Shown here: in pieces, positions 1 to 8,638 of the stretch
How the letters are laid out: every line of letters starts with the position of its first letter
How positions within the stretch are numbered: position 1 is the first letter of the stretch
Origin: a virus
Strand: one strand, 5' to 3'
IMG/VR virus record: IMGVR_UViG_3300035698_014061
Location: 1-49,772 of that record
Length of the DNA: 49,772 bases
Notes under the pieces: generated by a model
Databases searched by the model: none
Seen by the model: only the letters and a program-made list of their open reading frames with translations
Told to the model about the DNA's origin: nothing
Position numbers and translations under genes: made by a program

Positions 1-45
1 GACGAAACTATCTGCCCGTCCATCAATCTGAATTGTGTTTGCCAT
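1..45 (-). CDS. N-terminus of an unidentified head-region protein (partial)
   Basis: Only the first 15 codons are in the window (MANTIQIDGRADSFV), so the product cannot be identified. The start is an ATG at 45 preceded by a GAAAGGAAT ribosome site. It follows the DUF2213 gene by 63 bases in the same direction. In phages with this gene order, small DUF2190-type proteins or the major capsid protein often come next, but that is only a positional guess. Confidence 0.6.
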   Translation of the reverse strand, partial: MANTIQIDGRADSFV

Positions 46-108
46 TTGACTATTCCTTTCCTATTCTATTCGTTATCGTTGTTTGTTCTGATTCAGTAAA
101 ATACTGAC

Positions 109-1497
109 TCAACCTTTTTGATCGAAGTTCATCACAACCGCTTCCAGCGGCACTTCGTTGTGATCGGTGGCATTATCCACGACCGGATTTTGTCCGGAGT
201 AGTCCGTGCTGGGCACCGGCTCCTCTTCATTCACAGCCAACGCAGCAATTGATTTCAAATCATCAATCGTTTTGCCGAGCAGCTGTTCATTTGTGAACAC
301 GTTCTTCTCGTTGGCTTCGATCCGGGTGATCAAAGCGTTGCGAGTTGCTTTCACCTGCTTCTGTCCTTCTTCAAGGACTTCTTTGATGCCGGCGGGAGCG
401 TTGGCGATGAAAGTTTCAGTGGATACGTTATCCACTACTGGGGGTTTGGCTGCCGGGGGAACTTCCTCATTCTCGACTGCCGGAACTACGGGTGCCGGGG
501 GATCTTCAACGACCGGTGGGACAACCTCGTTATCCACAGGCTTCCGATCCTGCAGATGCGTGAGGGCTTCTTCGTTCAAGGACATGAGAAATTCTTTGTC
601 CGTTTCGACCCAACTCGGGCCTTCGATCAGTGCCTTTACGACTTTTACCTTATCCATTGTTTGCTCCTTCTCGTATGTTAGATTATGGATTCGCTTCTTG
701 CCATTGACTGTGACATATTCATATCGACGAACCACTTTTTGTGGTGTGCCGGCTAATGATACGCTGTCTCCATTGACTGCGTATCCCATTTGAAAAAGTT
801 GGTTGTTATCCTCGTAAATAAATGTATCAGAATAAGCATCAACGACCCAAAGGAACCCTGGTTGTTCTTTATTTTCTGAAGAGCGATTCTTTGTAACCAA
901 AACCTGCAGCTCATCCCGAACAGATTGTTGACTGAGTTGATTGCGTAAAAAACCTCCACCAGCTTCGATCGAACACGCACCAATCTTATCCGGAAGGAGT
1001 GCGAGATGATCGGGTTTGAAATTGCGAGCGATGCCAGCATAGGCAACTTCTTTGAATACACCGGCTTTTTCTTCTTTGTCGGCATACAACCCTGTAGAGA
1101 GTTCCATCATGGTATTGGTTTCGATGGCTTCCGTGACGCGAATGTCCACCTTATCAATTCGAGACTTTTCCAACCATGCTTCGGCTGTCAGTCTCCCTTC
1201 TTCATAACGTGTATTCAGAACCATGCCAACTTTGCGATTGTCGAGGATGACCGGATCGCAAGCACTCACGGCTTTGCCTTCGACTTCGGGATGATACACA
1301 ACGATCGGTTTGTGATCCCAAACACTTGGGAACTTGCTCAGCTCTTCGTTTGGGTAAAATATAGGCCCTTCGGATCCGCTCAAAACCCCTTCAACAATCA
1401 TTACCATCGGTGCTACCAAGTAGTCACGATCTTCTAAACGCTCGTGACGAATCTCTCCTGACAGGTTCGCTGTTATATTATTGAAAATAGTTTTCAT
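109..1497 (-). CDS. DUF2213-family phage head protein
   Basis: 462 residues. The first 190 or so residues resemble the DUF2213 family (segments VAPMVMIVEGVLSG, HKPIVVYHPE, NRKVGMVLNT and PDHLALLPDKIGACSI). These proteins sit between the portal/MuF genes and the capsid gene in many tailed phages and are thought to act in prohead maturation or scaffolding. A proline- and valine-rich low-complexity linker follows (about residues 330-375), then a mostly helical C-terminus. The start at 1497 is chosen because GGAGAAAAGA precedes it; upstream in-frame codons run through a hairpin terminator. Family assignment is good; the exact role (protease or scaffold) is inferred. Confidence 0.75.
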   Translation of the reverse strand: MKTIFNNITANLSGEIRHERLEDRDYLVAPMVMIVEGVLSGSEGPIFYPNEELSKFPSVWDHKPIVVYHPEVEGKAVSACDPVILDNRKVGMVLNTRYEEGRLTAEAWLEKSRIDKVDIRVTEAIETNTMMELSTGLYADKEEKAGVFKEVAYAGIARNFKPDHLALLPDKIGACSIEAGGGFLRNQLSQQSVRDELQVLVTKNRSSENKEQPGFLWVVDAYSDTFIYEDNNQLFQMGYAVNGDSVSLAGTPQKVVRRYEYVTVNGKKRIHNLTYEKEQTMDKVKVVKALIEGPSWVETDKEFLMSLNEEALTHLQDRKPVDNEVVPPVVEDPPAPVVPAVENEEVPPAAKPPVVDNVSTETFIANAPAGIKEVLEEGQKQVKATRNALITRIEANEKNVFTNEQLLGKTIDDLKSIAALAVNEEEPVPSTDYSGQNPVVDNATDHNEVPLEAVVMNFDQKG

Positions 1498-1513
1498 TCT
1501 TTTCTCCGGACAT

Positions 1514-1549
1514 AAAAAAACACGAAGCCTCATGATGAAGGCTCCGTGT
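1514..1549 (-). terminator. Hairpin terminator between the sugar island and the head gene
   Basis: On the minus strand an 11-base arm at 1549-1539 (ACACGGAGCCT) pairs with 1530-1520 (AGGCTTCGTGT, one G-T wobble) across an 8-base loop and is followed by seven T residues. This fits an intrinsic terminator for leftward transcripts. It lies only 17 bases before the DUF2213 start, so it could also be an attenuator or a processed 5' hairpin. Confidence 0.7.
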
Positions 1550-1643
1550 TCGGATGCTTCTGTGCTTTTCATATTCACTTTTCAATCTTTATGATAAAGT
1601 GGATTGGAGCAAAAGCAAAAGAAAAAAGAAGTTTTTTTCAAGT

Positions 1644-1841
1644 TTATTTTTGAGATGTTCCCCGCGTAGGAGGTAGATGTTTCCGTTGATCAGTGACGTG
1701 CATTACTCTTCCTGCATGAAAAGTGATATGAACTTCTCCGTAGAATCCATCACTCATGCGTTCTTTTATCAACGCAATGATCCAATTCTTTTCCTTGACT
1801 TTGTCTATCGGATTGTTCGAACGTTCCGTGTTCTTTTCCAT
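1644..1841 (-). CDS. Small YezD-like (DUF2292) protein
   Basis: 65 residues. The segment around YGEVHITFHAGRVMHVTDQ matches the pattern of DUF2292/YezD proteins, small bacterial and phage proteins of unknown function (a short helix, then two strands with a 'G-x-V-x-I...G-R-V-x-x-V' pattern). The start at 1841 has a GGAG site upstream. It is the last gene of the leftward run before the hairpin at 1514-1549. Function unknown. Confidence 0.65.
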   Translation of the reverse strand: MEKNTERSNNPIDKVKEKNWIIALIKERMSDGFYGEVHITFHAGRVMHVTDQRKHLPPTRGTSQK

Positions 1842-1847
1842 TCCAAA

Positions 1848-2342
1848 TTACTCCGTACATAAAGACTTCAAAGCAGACAGATCGTTTGTCATCGAAAGAA
1901 TGGTTGTCCACGTTGGCCAGCGTTTGTAATCGAAGCGATATTTGAACGTGTCAAAAACTGGCTCATACTTATAATCTGCTGCCGTTGGTTGTTGTGTGTC
2001 GTGTACAACTACCAACATTGCACTCTCTCGAAGTCGAGCGATGTCAAAGGCTCGACGTTCTCCGGGAGAGTGATCCACGAATGCCACGCCCCAATACTTC
2101 TCATCAAGAACAGGCCAAGCATTCCAATCTGTAACGTGATGGAACTCGTGCGTGTCACTTTTCAAATCAATAAACTTGTCCAGCCATTCTTTGTTATAGT
2201 CGGCAGTAACCAAGCGTTGCTCTCCTGCTAACAAATGAAGCATCGGCGTAGAATTATCTCCCGCACCTAGTTCAAGTATTGGCCCCCATTCCTGTAATAC
2301 TGCCCATGCCAATAACGGTATATGTGTTCCGTATGAATCCAT
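1848..2342 (-). CDS. SAM-dependent methyltransferase-like protein
   Basis: 164 residues. It shows a Rossmann-type SAM-binding pattern: PILELGAGDNSTPML (motif I) near residue 20, LVTADYN (acidic residue after strand 2) and WGVAFVDHSPGERR (motif IV region). The start at 2342 has an AAGGAG site upstream, and the gene begins 2 bases before the end of the preceding glycosyltransferase. Placement in a sugar-gene cluster suggests it methylates a sugar or a related small molecule, but the substrate cannot be read from sequence. Confidence 0.65.
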   Translation of the reverse strand: MDSYGTHIPLLAWAVLQEWGPILELGAGDNSTPMLHLLAGEQRLVTADYNKEWLDKFIDLKSDTHEFHHVTDWNAWPVLDEKYWGVAFVDHSPGERRAFDIARLRESAMLVVVHDTQQPTAADYKYEPVFDTFKYRFDYKRWPTWTTILSMTNDLSALKSLCTE

Positions 2343-2343
2343 G

Positions 2344-3987
2344 TTACTTTTTCTCCTTTGTAAATTCTTCAAAATACGTATCGCACCAATCCATTCGATG
2401 CGGTATCACGTTAATCAAAAGCTCACGAAGTCTTGGCCAGTTTTCTGCGGTGTGTCCCGGACGAAGTAAATGGGCGTCCATATCACCAGCCTTCAAATCA
2501 CGCCAGCAACTTCTGTCTATACGATCGACCGGTGGAGCACCGTAACGTTCGATGATGTCAGTGGCGTCAGGATGTTCCTGCATCCATTTATGAATTTGCG
2601 ATCCCATAAATATCTCGTCATAATTCCAAATAGTCATCCCATCGGTTTCGTTTCGCAAGCCATCCTCCAACGCACTTACCAAACTGAAACCTTCCACAAG
2701 ATCCCGCCACACCGGAACCCTCGCACCCATATACGCCATCGGATATTTCGGCTTGTCTTCGTGAGCGTACGCATTACCATAATACAAGTGAAGTTGTTTT
2801 GAAAAATTGGCTTCAATAAACTTCTGCCCTGCGAGTGGCCACATATCTATATCTGAAATCAATAAGTAATCACTATCTGTTAGAGGTAATCCGTAGTATT
2901 CCAAATCACAAGCGAACACTCTAGCGAGTTGTGCAACAGTCGCATCTTTGAATCCTTCGACGCGATCAATGAAATATATTTCAGCACCAGCTTCTCTTGA
3001 CCAATCCAAAACCGGCCCTTGCCATTCTTCGCAAGATCCCACCAACAATAAAGTCGGAGTATAATTTGTGAGCTTCCTCCAAAGCATAGAAGACAGCGGT
3101 GCAAAAAAAGAATAATCCATATTCAACGTAGCGGACAACACCACTCTTTTACTTGGTGGAGGAGTATCATCTTGGATTGGTGATTGATGGGCTTCAACTT
3201 CGCACTTTTGAATTGCAGTAGTATCGCAGTGAGCATCGAACCATTTTACCACAGGGACGTGTTGGAAACTTTGTCCGATTCCGGGAGTCAAGGCATCAAC
3301 ATCCCGGGCAACATCTTCTGCCAGCTCTACCGTCTTGGAAACTTCACGCATTACATACTGATCTCCTTCGGATGCTGTCGATGCCAAGCGATGACCGACT
3401 GCCCTGTGACGTAGTATGTCCCATATCTGATGATATAAAAAAACCTGATCACTACCATGCTTGTTTGTCATCGCTCTCGACTCGCTAAAATCTTTCCACG
3501 TTGGGTAGAGTTTGCGTATCGCAGCAGTACGGAAGCCACACATACCTCCCATGATGGGTGTTCCTACGTGAGCGGGATTATCTGCGATGGTATGAACGTC
3601 CATTCCGGTATTGATAAAATGATCGCAAGCGTATCTGTCCCGAGGAGTGGGCAAAGCATCAATATCTCGACTGAAAACATATTCAGCATCCGATTCCCAG
3701 ATCGGACGCAATCGCCATAACATCCCCTCGCAAAGCATTGGGGAGTTTTTGCCTCCATAAATCAATTTCAAAAAACTTCCCTGCTGTCGTGCGAAAGCAA
3801 AAAGCACTGATCCATAATAACCCTGAAAGATGCTGTCATCATAATACAGATGGAGCTGCCAACCGGGATATACTTCCGCGTGTGCACGGATAATTGAGGA
3901 CAAAAACTTTTGGTAGAAAAACCAACGATCCTTCGTTTGGCCTTCCCCATCTACTGAATAAAACAAACTCATTCCAATTACATTCAT
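2344..3987 (-). CDS. Two-domain glycosyltransferase-like protein
   Basis: 547 residues, apparently two GT-A-like domains in tandem. The N-terminal half carries YVFSRDIDALP (DxD-type motif, near residue 105) and TPIMGGMCGFR; the C-terminal half carries YLLISDIDMWP (second DxD) and YPMAYMGARVPVW, a pattern typical of sugar-nucleotide-dependent transferases. The start overlaps the stop of the upstream glycosyltransferase by 4 bases (ATGA), showing translational coupling. It probably adds sugars to a glycan on the virion, DNA or host surface; donor and acceptor are unknown. Confidence 0.65.
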   Translation of the reverse strand: MNVIGMSLFYSVDGEGQTKDRWFFYQKFLSSIIRAHAEVYPGWQLHLYYDDSIFQGYYGSVLFAFARQQGSFLKLIYGGKNSPMLCEGMLWRLRPIWESDAEYVFSRDIDALPTPRDRYACDHFINTGMDVHTIADNPAHVGTPIMGGMCGFRTAAIRKLYPTWKDFSESRAMTNKHGSDQVFLYHQIWDILRHRAVGHRLASTASEGDQYVMREVSKTVELAEDVARDVDALTPGIGQSFQHVPVVKWFDAHCDTTAIQKCEVEAHQSPIQDDTPPPSKRVVLSATLNMDYSFFAPLSSMLWRKLTNYTPTLLLVGSCEEWQGPVLDWSREAGAEIYFIDRVEGFKDATVAQLARVFACDLEYYGLPLTDSDYLLISDIDMWPLAGQKFIEANFSKQLHLYYGNAYAHEDKPKYPMAYMGARVPVWRDLVEGFSLVSALEDGLRNETDGMTIWNYDEIFMGSQIHKWMQEHPDATDIIERYGAPPVDRIDRSCWRDLKAGDMDAHLLRPGHTAENWPRLRELLINVIPHRMDWCDTYFEEFTKEKK

Positions 3988-4865
3988 TCCACTACTCCAA
4001 AAAGATCGAGACCTTCGAACAACACCGGATCATTTGCACTAACCATTCTTCGGGCTTCTTCCGCATGCCAACTTTCACCATCCAATACCAAATTGTCCAA
4101 CCAACGTCCATACGGAAACCACCATTCGGGATTCATCGGTGTTGTGATTATTTTATGCTCATCCAACGCCTGTCCGTATGTCTTGTTCAATGCTTCAACA
4201 GAAGAGCGAGACAAGTCAGGCCAACGGATTCTTTCTTGCACATTATACCATGCGTGTTTCGCTCGAAGTCTATTCCAATTAACCCATTGAAGATGCATCA
4301 CTCCTCCCTTTGCTTTTCCCCGCAAGGGCCGGAAACGTAAAGCAGAACAACCATGTGGTGGTCTGTTATGGTGAGCATAATCCCCGGCTCGGTTATACCA
4401 ACCCAAATCAGGATTATCTTTGAACGCTGTGGTGATAAATGAACGACTCCAAACGCTTTTGTCGTCCCGATATGCAACGAGACTTCTCCACGGTGCGATC
4501 ATAGGCAAGTCCAACAGCTGGTAATCGTTTAACGATTCAATCCACTCACGAATATGAGGCAGTAAATTGCCAGTAAGAACTTCGTCCGCATCGATGATCG
4601 CAATATGCGTTGCTCCGGCTTCCCTCGCTTCTTCGAGCGTGCGTTGACGATCAACCATTTCCTGCCAGTGATCATCTGCTCTGGATCGTAAAAGATATAA
4701 ACGATCTCCATACATCGCTTTTGCTTCGTCTAGGAGGTCTGCTGTATGGTCTGTAGAGCCATTATCCAACACTACCATAGAATCGACCCATGACATGGCT
4801 GCACGCAGGGAGAAGCCAAGCACCCAATCCTCGTTGCGAACTATCATCACTCCTACTATTTTCAT
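3984..4865 (-). CDS. Family 2-like glycosyltransferase
   Basis: 293 residues. The N-terminus (IVGVMIVRNEDWVLG, then SMVVLDNGSTDHTADLL) and the DxD-type motif IAIIDADEVL (around residue 100) are the standard GT-A fold pattern of GT2-like transferases. The start at 4865 is set by AAGGA upstream and overlaps the previous gene by 4 bases. Residues beyond about 200 are less conserved and may bind the acceptor. The substrate is unknown. Confidence 0.8.
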   Translation of the reverse strand: MKIVGVMIVRNEDWVLGFSLRAAMSWVDSMVVLDNGSTDHTADLLDEAKAMYGDRLYLLRSRADDHWQEMVDRQRTLEEAREAGATHIAIIDADEVLTGNLLPHIREWIESLNDYQLLDLPMIAPWRSLVAYRDDKSVWSRSFITTAFKDNPDLGWYNRAGDYAHHNRPPHGCSALRFRPLRGKAKGGVMHLQWVNWNRLRAKHAWYNVQERIRWPDLSRSSVEALNKTYGQALDEHKIITTPMNPEWWFPYGRWLDNLVLDGESWHAEEARRMVSANDPVLFEGLDLFGVVE

Positions 4866-5665
4866 TCCAAATATCCTTTCGCAAATGGGCACGAATGCAT
4901 AATGTTCACTTGTAGCTGTTTGATCAACTCAGGCTTGTATTCTTGCTGCCATCTTATCGTAAGATCATCGACATATGCCAAAGGCAACTTCTTTTTTCTG
5001 CAATCCTCTTTGTCCATTATTACTCGCTGAACACTTTCATAATAGTCGAAGAACTTGACACCATCACCAAAAAGATTATCAGTGATTTCCACTTGCCGAT
5101 TTGGAATGCCATAAGCATCAGCGATTATCAAACCGTGGAGCGACGAAGAAAAAACGAATTCGCATTGCGTGATTTCCTTCACGAATGATTCGACAGATTG
5201 AAGAACGTTGATGATGTGTAAATCTTCTGGTTGTTTTCTATGCTCTTTCCCATGCAGCAGCCATGCTTCAAACTGCTCTACATAATGAGGAACAAAACCG
5301 ACTTTATACTTCTTCATTTCAGACGGTGGAATGAATGTTGGAAGAACCAACGCCGGATCACCATACTTGTATCCATCAGCGCAACCACTCAATTTACACA
5401 CGCACGCAGAATAGGGGCCACGAACCAAGCGAACACTAGCAGCAGGATGAATCTTTTCTATGCGTGCTCCTATCCCACTTCCCCATACAATTCCTTTACC
5501 ATCAACCCAATCCATGATACTGCCACACCCATAAAGTTTTACACAATCCGATGCCGGTTCAACAAAAACAGGCAACGCACCCGTTATCTTCTCAATCAAA
5601 TATGGAGTAATGCAATCTCCAACATTCAAACTCTGACACCAAGTTGCTACGATAGGTGATATCAT
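4862..5665 (-). CDS. Polysaccharide pyruvyltransferase-family protein
   Basis: 267 residues. Recognisable family landmarks are NVGD near the N-terminus, VRLVRGPYS, YGDPALVLP, and FVFSSSLHGLIIADAYGIP in the last third. Family members (CsaB/WcaK type) transfer pyruvate from phosphoenolpyruvate onto sugars as ketals, while some relatives are glycosyltransferases. It overlaps the upstream gene by 4 bases and lies among glycosyltransferases, so a role in acidic sugar decoration is likely. A pyruvyltransferase is unusual in a phage genome. Confidence 0.75.
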   Translation of the reverse strand: MISPIVATWCQSLNVGDCITPYLIEKITGALPVFVEPASDCVKLYGCGSIMDWVDGKGIVWGSGIGARIEKIHPAASVRLVRGPYSACVCKLSGCADGYKYGDPALVLPTFIPPSEMKKYKVGFVPHYVEQFEAWLLHGKEHRKQPEDLHIINVLQSVESFVKEITQCEFVFSSSLHGLIIADAYGIPNRQVEITDNLFGDGVKFFDYYESVQRVIMDKEDCRKKKLPLAYVDDLTIRWQQEYKPELIKQLQVNIMHSCPFAKGYLE

Positions 5666-6336
5666 GATTTTACTTTCTTCGGTTTATGTTTGGGAAAGTT
5701 CGCAGCTTTCCTTTTTTCAAATAATGCTTTATCCGCGTTCCAATGATCTCTGGCTTTGCATAAATACTCTGGACGCTTTCGTCCGATCCTTGACCAATGA
5801 TCGTGGTGCTGTGTTAAGTCTGGACGCTGCCAAAGAATCCCCAACTGCTTTGATACATCATGGAGTTCTTCGTCCGCATAAAAATGATAGTAATCAGGCC
5901 AAAAGACTCCACGACCCCCATTGAGCCTTTCAATCACTGAACGACCCAACCACGGACTTCCGCAGATACGTTCGGCGGCACATCTCTTCGCAGAATCGAG
6001 CATCCAACGATCACCAGTCGGTTGCATCACTCCGAAGAGATCGGGGAAGCGTGATTTGAATTGTTTCGCAATATCTTCTGCTTGTATGTTCGGATCCGGG
6101 AACATATCATCACCCCCAACAACAACAATATCTGAATCCACAGCACGGCAAAGTTCTTTCAATGCCTTCGGCCAACCTCTGTACTTCTTCGTGTACAAAA
6201 TCTTATCGGCGTTGGGGACTGTGTGCATTCCTTCGTCCAACAATACTATCGTTTTGTATCCCATGCTTTTCCAAATCGCGAACGTCTCATCACACTTCTC
6301 TGGATTAGCACTCGGGATGGCATACCAAACTTCCAT
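5662..6336 (-). CDS. Putative glycosyltransferase
   Basis: 224 residues. It has a short GT-A-like layout: MEVWYAIPSANPEKC at the N-terminus, DIVVVGGDDMFPDP (DxD-like, about residue 73), then YYHFYADEELHDV. The C-terminus is basic (KHKPKKVKS). The start at 6336 is chosen from AAAGGAAG upstream; earlier in-frame codons lie inside the neighbouring gene. It overlaps the upstream gene by 32 bases and the downstream pyruvyltransferase by 4. Substrate unknown. Confidence 0.6.
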   Translation of the reverse strand: MEVWYAIPSANPEKCDETFAIWKSMGYKTIVLLDEGMHTVPNADKILYTKKYRGWPKALKELCRAVDSDIVVVGGDDMFPDPNIQAEDIAKQFKSRFPDLFGVMQPTGDRWMLDSAKRCAAERICGSPWLGRSVIERLNGGRGVFWPDYYHFYADEELHDVSKQLGILWQRPDLTQHHDHWSRIGRKRPEYLCKARDHWNADKALFEKRKAANFPKHKPKKVKS

Positions 6337-6925
6337 CTTTTCTTCCTTTCTTTGCTTCACGTGATGCTTGCATGTGTAGAATAACAGGTTCCAATGTTGG
6401 ATGCTGCTCCCGCATGAGATCAAAAATAAAACAATACTCCGGCGGCAGATCGACAAAATGAATGTCTCCAGTTTCATGCAGAAGTCTCTGGAGATTTTGC
6501 TGCTCATATCGGTCTGGTCTTTTGATATTAAGTAACTCCCAACTACCGAACAACCGCTGCACTCTGGCATTCGCTTCAAAATAAATAGTGCCACCGAGCA
6601 TTTCCGGTTTGCGTTGCTGGCGTGGTGGACGTATGTGTGCTGCTACGTCTGCTTCCATATCGTCGAATAAAACCATCGGTGCTTGTACCACTGCATCGAT
6701 GTCAAGATATAAACAACGGGCACCTCTATGAGCACAAACGAAGTCAAACAGATACTCCGCTTTGAATTGTGTGTTGTTTTGCCAACTCCCTCGATCTGGC
6801 AAAAGTCGCACATCAAAATCATAACCAAATTTATTGAGCGATTCTGCCCACCGATCATAATGCTTAATGTACACGGAATCGTTGGTGTAAAAACCAGTGA
6901 TCAATAACGGTTTACGTTTCATCAT
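6305..6925 (-). CDS. Putative glycosyltransferase (DxD type)
   Basis: 206 residues. The segment GARCLYLDIDAVVQAP carries a DxD motif, preceded by TGFYTNDSVYIKHYDRW. MLGGTIYFEANARV and PPEYCFIFD are also typical of small GT-A-like transferases that use nucleotide sugars. The start at 6925 follows GAAGGAG and lies inside the 3' end of the preceding gene; the next ATG at 6922 is equally possible. It is the first gene of the sugar island in transcription order. Confidence 0.6.
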   Translation of the reverse strand: MMKRKPLLITGFYTNDSVYIKHYDRWAESLNKFGYDFDVRLLPDRGSWQNNTQFKAEYLFDFVCAHRGARCLYLDIDAVVQAPMVLFDDMEADVAAHIRPPRQQRKPEMLGGTIYFEANARVQRLFGSWELLNIKRPDRYEQQNLQRLLHETGDIHFVDLPPEYCFIFDLMREQHPTLEPVILHMQASREAKKGRKDGSLVCHPEC

Positions 6926-7328
6926 CAAAATCTCCTTCGATGTCTTCCATCCCCTCCATGTCTTTCTTACCATGTTCCCAAGAAATCATACTTTCAATTT
7001 CGTTTTGTTTGCGATGCTGAAAGTTTACAATCAATGGGATTATAATTCCTTCAGGAACGCTTCTGTATAGCAACTCCTCATAGTAAGATCCTGTGGCTGT
7101 GGCCAACTCTCGTGTGAGTCTTTCTGAAGCTTCCATTCTTCTCTTTTCTTTGTCACCATTCTTCTCATTCAACAGTTGCTTGGACAATATATGATTGGTC
7201 TGTTGAATGGACAATAGCGATGCCACTGCTTCTTTCCAACGTTGCGGCCAAATGTCGTTATCGTTCGTTGAGGCATCAGGTGTCAACGGTATCTCTTCAA
7301 CTATTCGTTCCATCAATGTTTTAGTCAT
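6912..7328 (-). CDS. Hypothetical protein
   Basis: 138 residues, highly charged and mostly helical, with an acidic tail (about 120-138) rich in D/E. No domain recognised. It overlaps the upstream gene by 8 bases and the downstream glycosyltransferase by 14, so it is translationally coupled to both. Confidence 0.6.
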   Translation of the reverse strand: MTKTLMERIVEEIPLTPDASTNDNDIWPQRWKEAVASLLSIQQTNHILSKQLLNEKNGDKEKRRMEASERLTRELATATGSYYEELLYRSVPEGIIIPLIVNFQHRKQNEIESMISWEHGKKDMEGMEDIEGDFDDET

Positions 7329-7686
7329 CTTTTTTCTTTCCCTTTACTGACGTATTGATTTCCAATCGTCTCATTATTCGTAACATATCTTTTAATGTCT
7401 TGACTTCAGGCTTCGACATTTCTCCGTGGTCATCTGACCGCGTATAATCGGAGAGGGAAAAACGAACGTTTTCCGGCATCACTTCTACATTCATCTGATC
7501 AATATAGGCTTCGACATGCACCTTCGCAGAATCATGAGCATCCATTTCGCAGATGATGCGGAAAGTTCCTGGAACTTCTCGCAGCTTTTGCTCCACTGCC
7601 TTATCTCGATTGATCACCACAAGACCTTTTCCACCCTTATTGATGAACAATCCAAAATCTCTTCCCATTGATATTGTTGAAGCCAT
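7321..7686 (-). CDS. Hypothetical protein
   Basis: 121 residues. The N-terminal 80 residues look like a small mixed alpha/beta domain (FGLFINKGGKGLVVINRDKA) and the C-terminus is lysine-rich (KGKKKDD). No family recognised. The ATG directly follows the stop of the upstream transglycosylase-like gene (TAA then ATG). Confidence 0.6.
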   Translation of the reverse strand: MASTISMGRDFGLFINKGGKGLVVINRDKAVEQKLREVPGTFRIICEMDAHDSAKVHVEAYIDQMNVEVMPENVRFSLSDYTRSDDHGEMSKPEVKTLKDMLRIMRRLEINTSVKGKKKDD

Positions 7687-8280
7687 TTAGACGGTGTCCA
7701 TTCCGTAAGCCCATATCCACGTCCAAGCTCGATCAGCGTAGTCTTGGGCGTCTGGTTGTAGATAATCCTCGCAGCCACCGTTGTACATCGCTAACATCCA
7801 AAATGTACTCATGGGTTCTCCGGTCTCCTCGAATAACTTCTTCGTGTACCGCTCACCATATGCAACTACCAACTCCGCGACATCGAGCGGATCTGTTAGA
7901 TCGAATGACTTCGGATCACGCTTCAACCATTCCGCAGCATCTTTTCGGAAACCCCATGTCATACAATATGGGTTGTCTGGGAGTCCTTTCTCCTGTAATA
8001 GAATCGCGGGCAACAACACCCTGCGTGTGTCAGACTTCCAGACAACCCTTATACAAGGCATCTTGAGGATGTCCCGTTGTCGTATTTTTACCACAGGAAT
8101 TTCTGGCATAATCGCTCTAGCTAAAACGATCGCGTCTGTCTCAATAGGCTCCTCGATGTCCTCAACGAAGATACAACTTAACAACAAGCACACGGTGAAA
8201 AAGATAACGGCAGCTGTCCACCCGATCGTGCTGAATATGTTGTTTGTCTTTCCATGCCTTAGTTTTTTATCAAATTTCAT
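7687..8280 (-). CDS. Membrane-anchored lytic-transglycosylase-like protein
   Basis: 197 residues. A hydrophobic stretch at about residues 19-38 (WTAAVIFFTVCLLLSCIFV) would act as a membrane anchor or signal. The C-terminal region has the outline of an SLT/lysozyme-like fold: PAILLQEKGLPDNPY (the glutamate could correspond to the catalytic Glu), WGFRKDAAEW, and FWMLAMYNGGCEDY (compare the 'A-x-YN-x-G' motif). If correct, it would cleave peptidoglycan during entry or lysis. The match is by pattern only and the glutamate context is not canonical. Confidence 0.45.
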   Translation of the reverse strand: MKFDKKLRHGKTNNIFSTIGWTAAVIFFTVCLLLSCIFVEDIEEPIETDAIVLARAIMPEIPVVKIRQRDILKMPCIRVVWKSDTRRVLLPAILLQEKGLPDNPYCMTWGFRKDAAEWLKRDPKSFDLTDPLDVAELVVAYGERYTKKLFEETGEPMSTFWMLAMYNGGCEDYLQPDAQDYADRAWTWIWAYGMDTV

Positions 8281-8324
8281 ATTGCAAATCCTTTTCGTTT
8301 TGTCCCAGAATTCTTGCCCACCTT

Positions 8325-8349
8325 ATTATCGTGGCTTTTGGGTTTGCAC
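8325..8349 (-). promoter_or_regulatory. Candidate short-spacer promoter (weak)
   Basis: GATAAT (8330-8325) lies 13 bases after GTGCAA (8349-8344). The downstream context (AAGG) is like other members of the short-spacer series, but the upstream box is poor (3/6 to TTGACA). It would drive the 8280 gene and possibly the sugar island. Confidence 0.3.
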
Positions 8350-8371
8350 TTTAATCTTTTTTTATTTTTCT

Positions 8372-8638
8372 TTACATCCCCGCCCGAAGGCGAGCGTTTT
8401 CTTTTTGCGACTCAGCGTACAAACATCCAATTCGCTCCGCCTCATTATTGGCAGTACACACGTCGCCGGAATGGATATGTGCATTTGTGATGAGGCTGGT
8501 AATTTTTTTCTCCTTAGCCGCCAGTTGGTTGCGGAGGCATTGGACACCGCCCACCTCTGATTCAAAGTGTCGTGTCGGCATGGAGGCATCGCCTCTATTA
8601 AAAACAATTCCACAATCTTTGCATTTGTTATCGCTCAT
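8372..8638 (-). CDS. Small zinc-finger/coiled-coil protein
   Basis: 88 residues. The N-terminus has CKDCGIVFNRGD and a later TRHFE, arranged as C-x2-C...H, suggesting a small zinc site; residues 35-85 are a heptad-like helical region. The start at 8638 has GAAAGG upstream, inside a potential hairpin (8639-8690). Function unknown; small phage zinc proteins often bind nucleic acid or host proteins. Confidence 0.6.
   Translation of the reverse strand: MSDNKCKDCGIVFNRGDASMPTRHFESEVGGVQCLRNQLAAKEKKITSLITNAHIHSGDVCTANNEAERIGCLYAESQKENARLRAGM

Noticed and set aside
206-793. A 195-codon rightward ORF opposite the DUF2213 gene
   Set aside because: Antisense shadow of a well-supported gene; composition is S/T/F-rich as expected of a mirror frame.
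753-1085. 110-codon leftward ORF in another frame of the DUF2213 gene
   Set aside because: Overlaps the real gene fully on the same strand, has no ribosome site and no recognisable domain.
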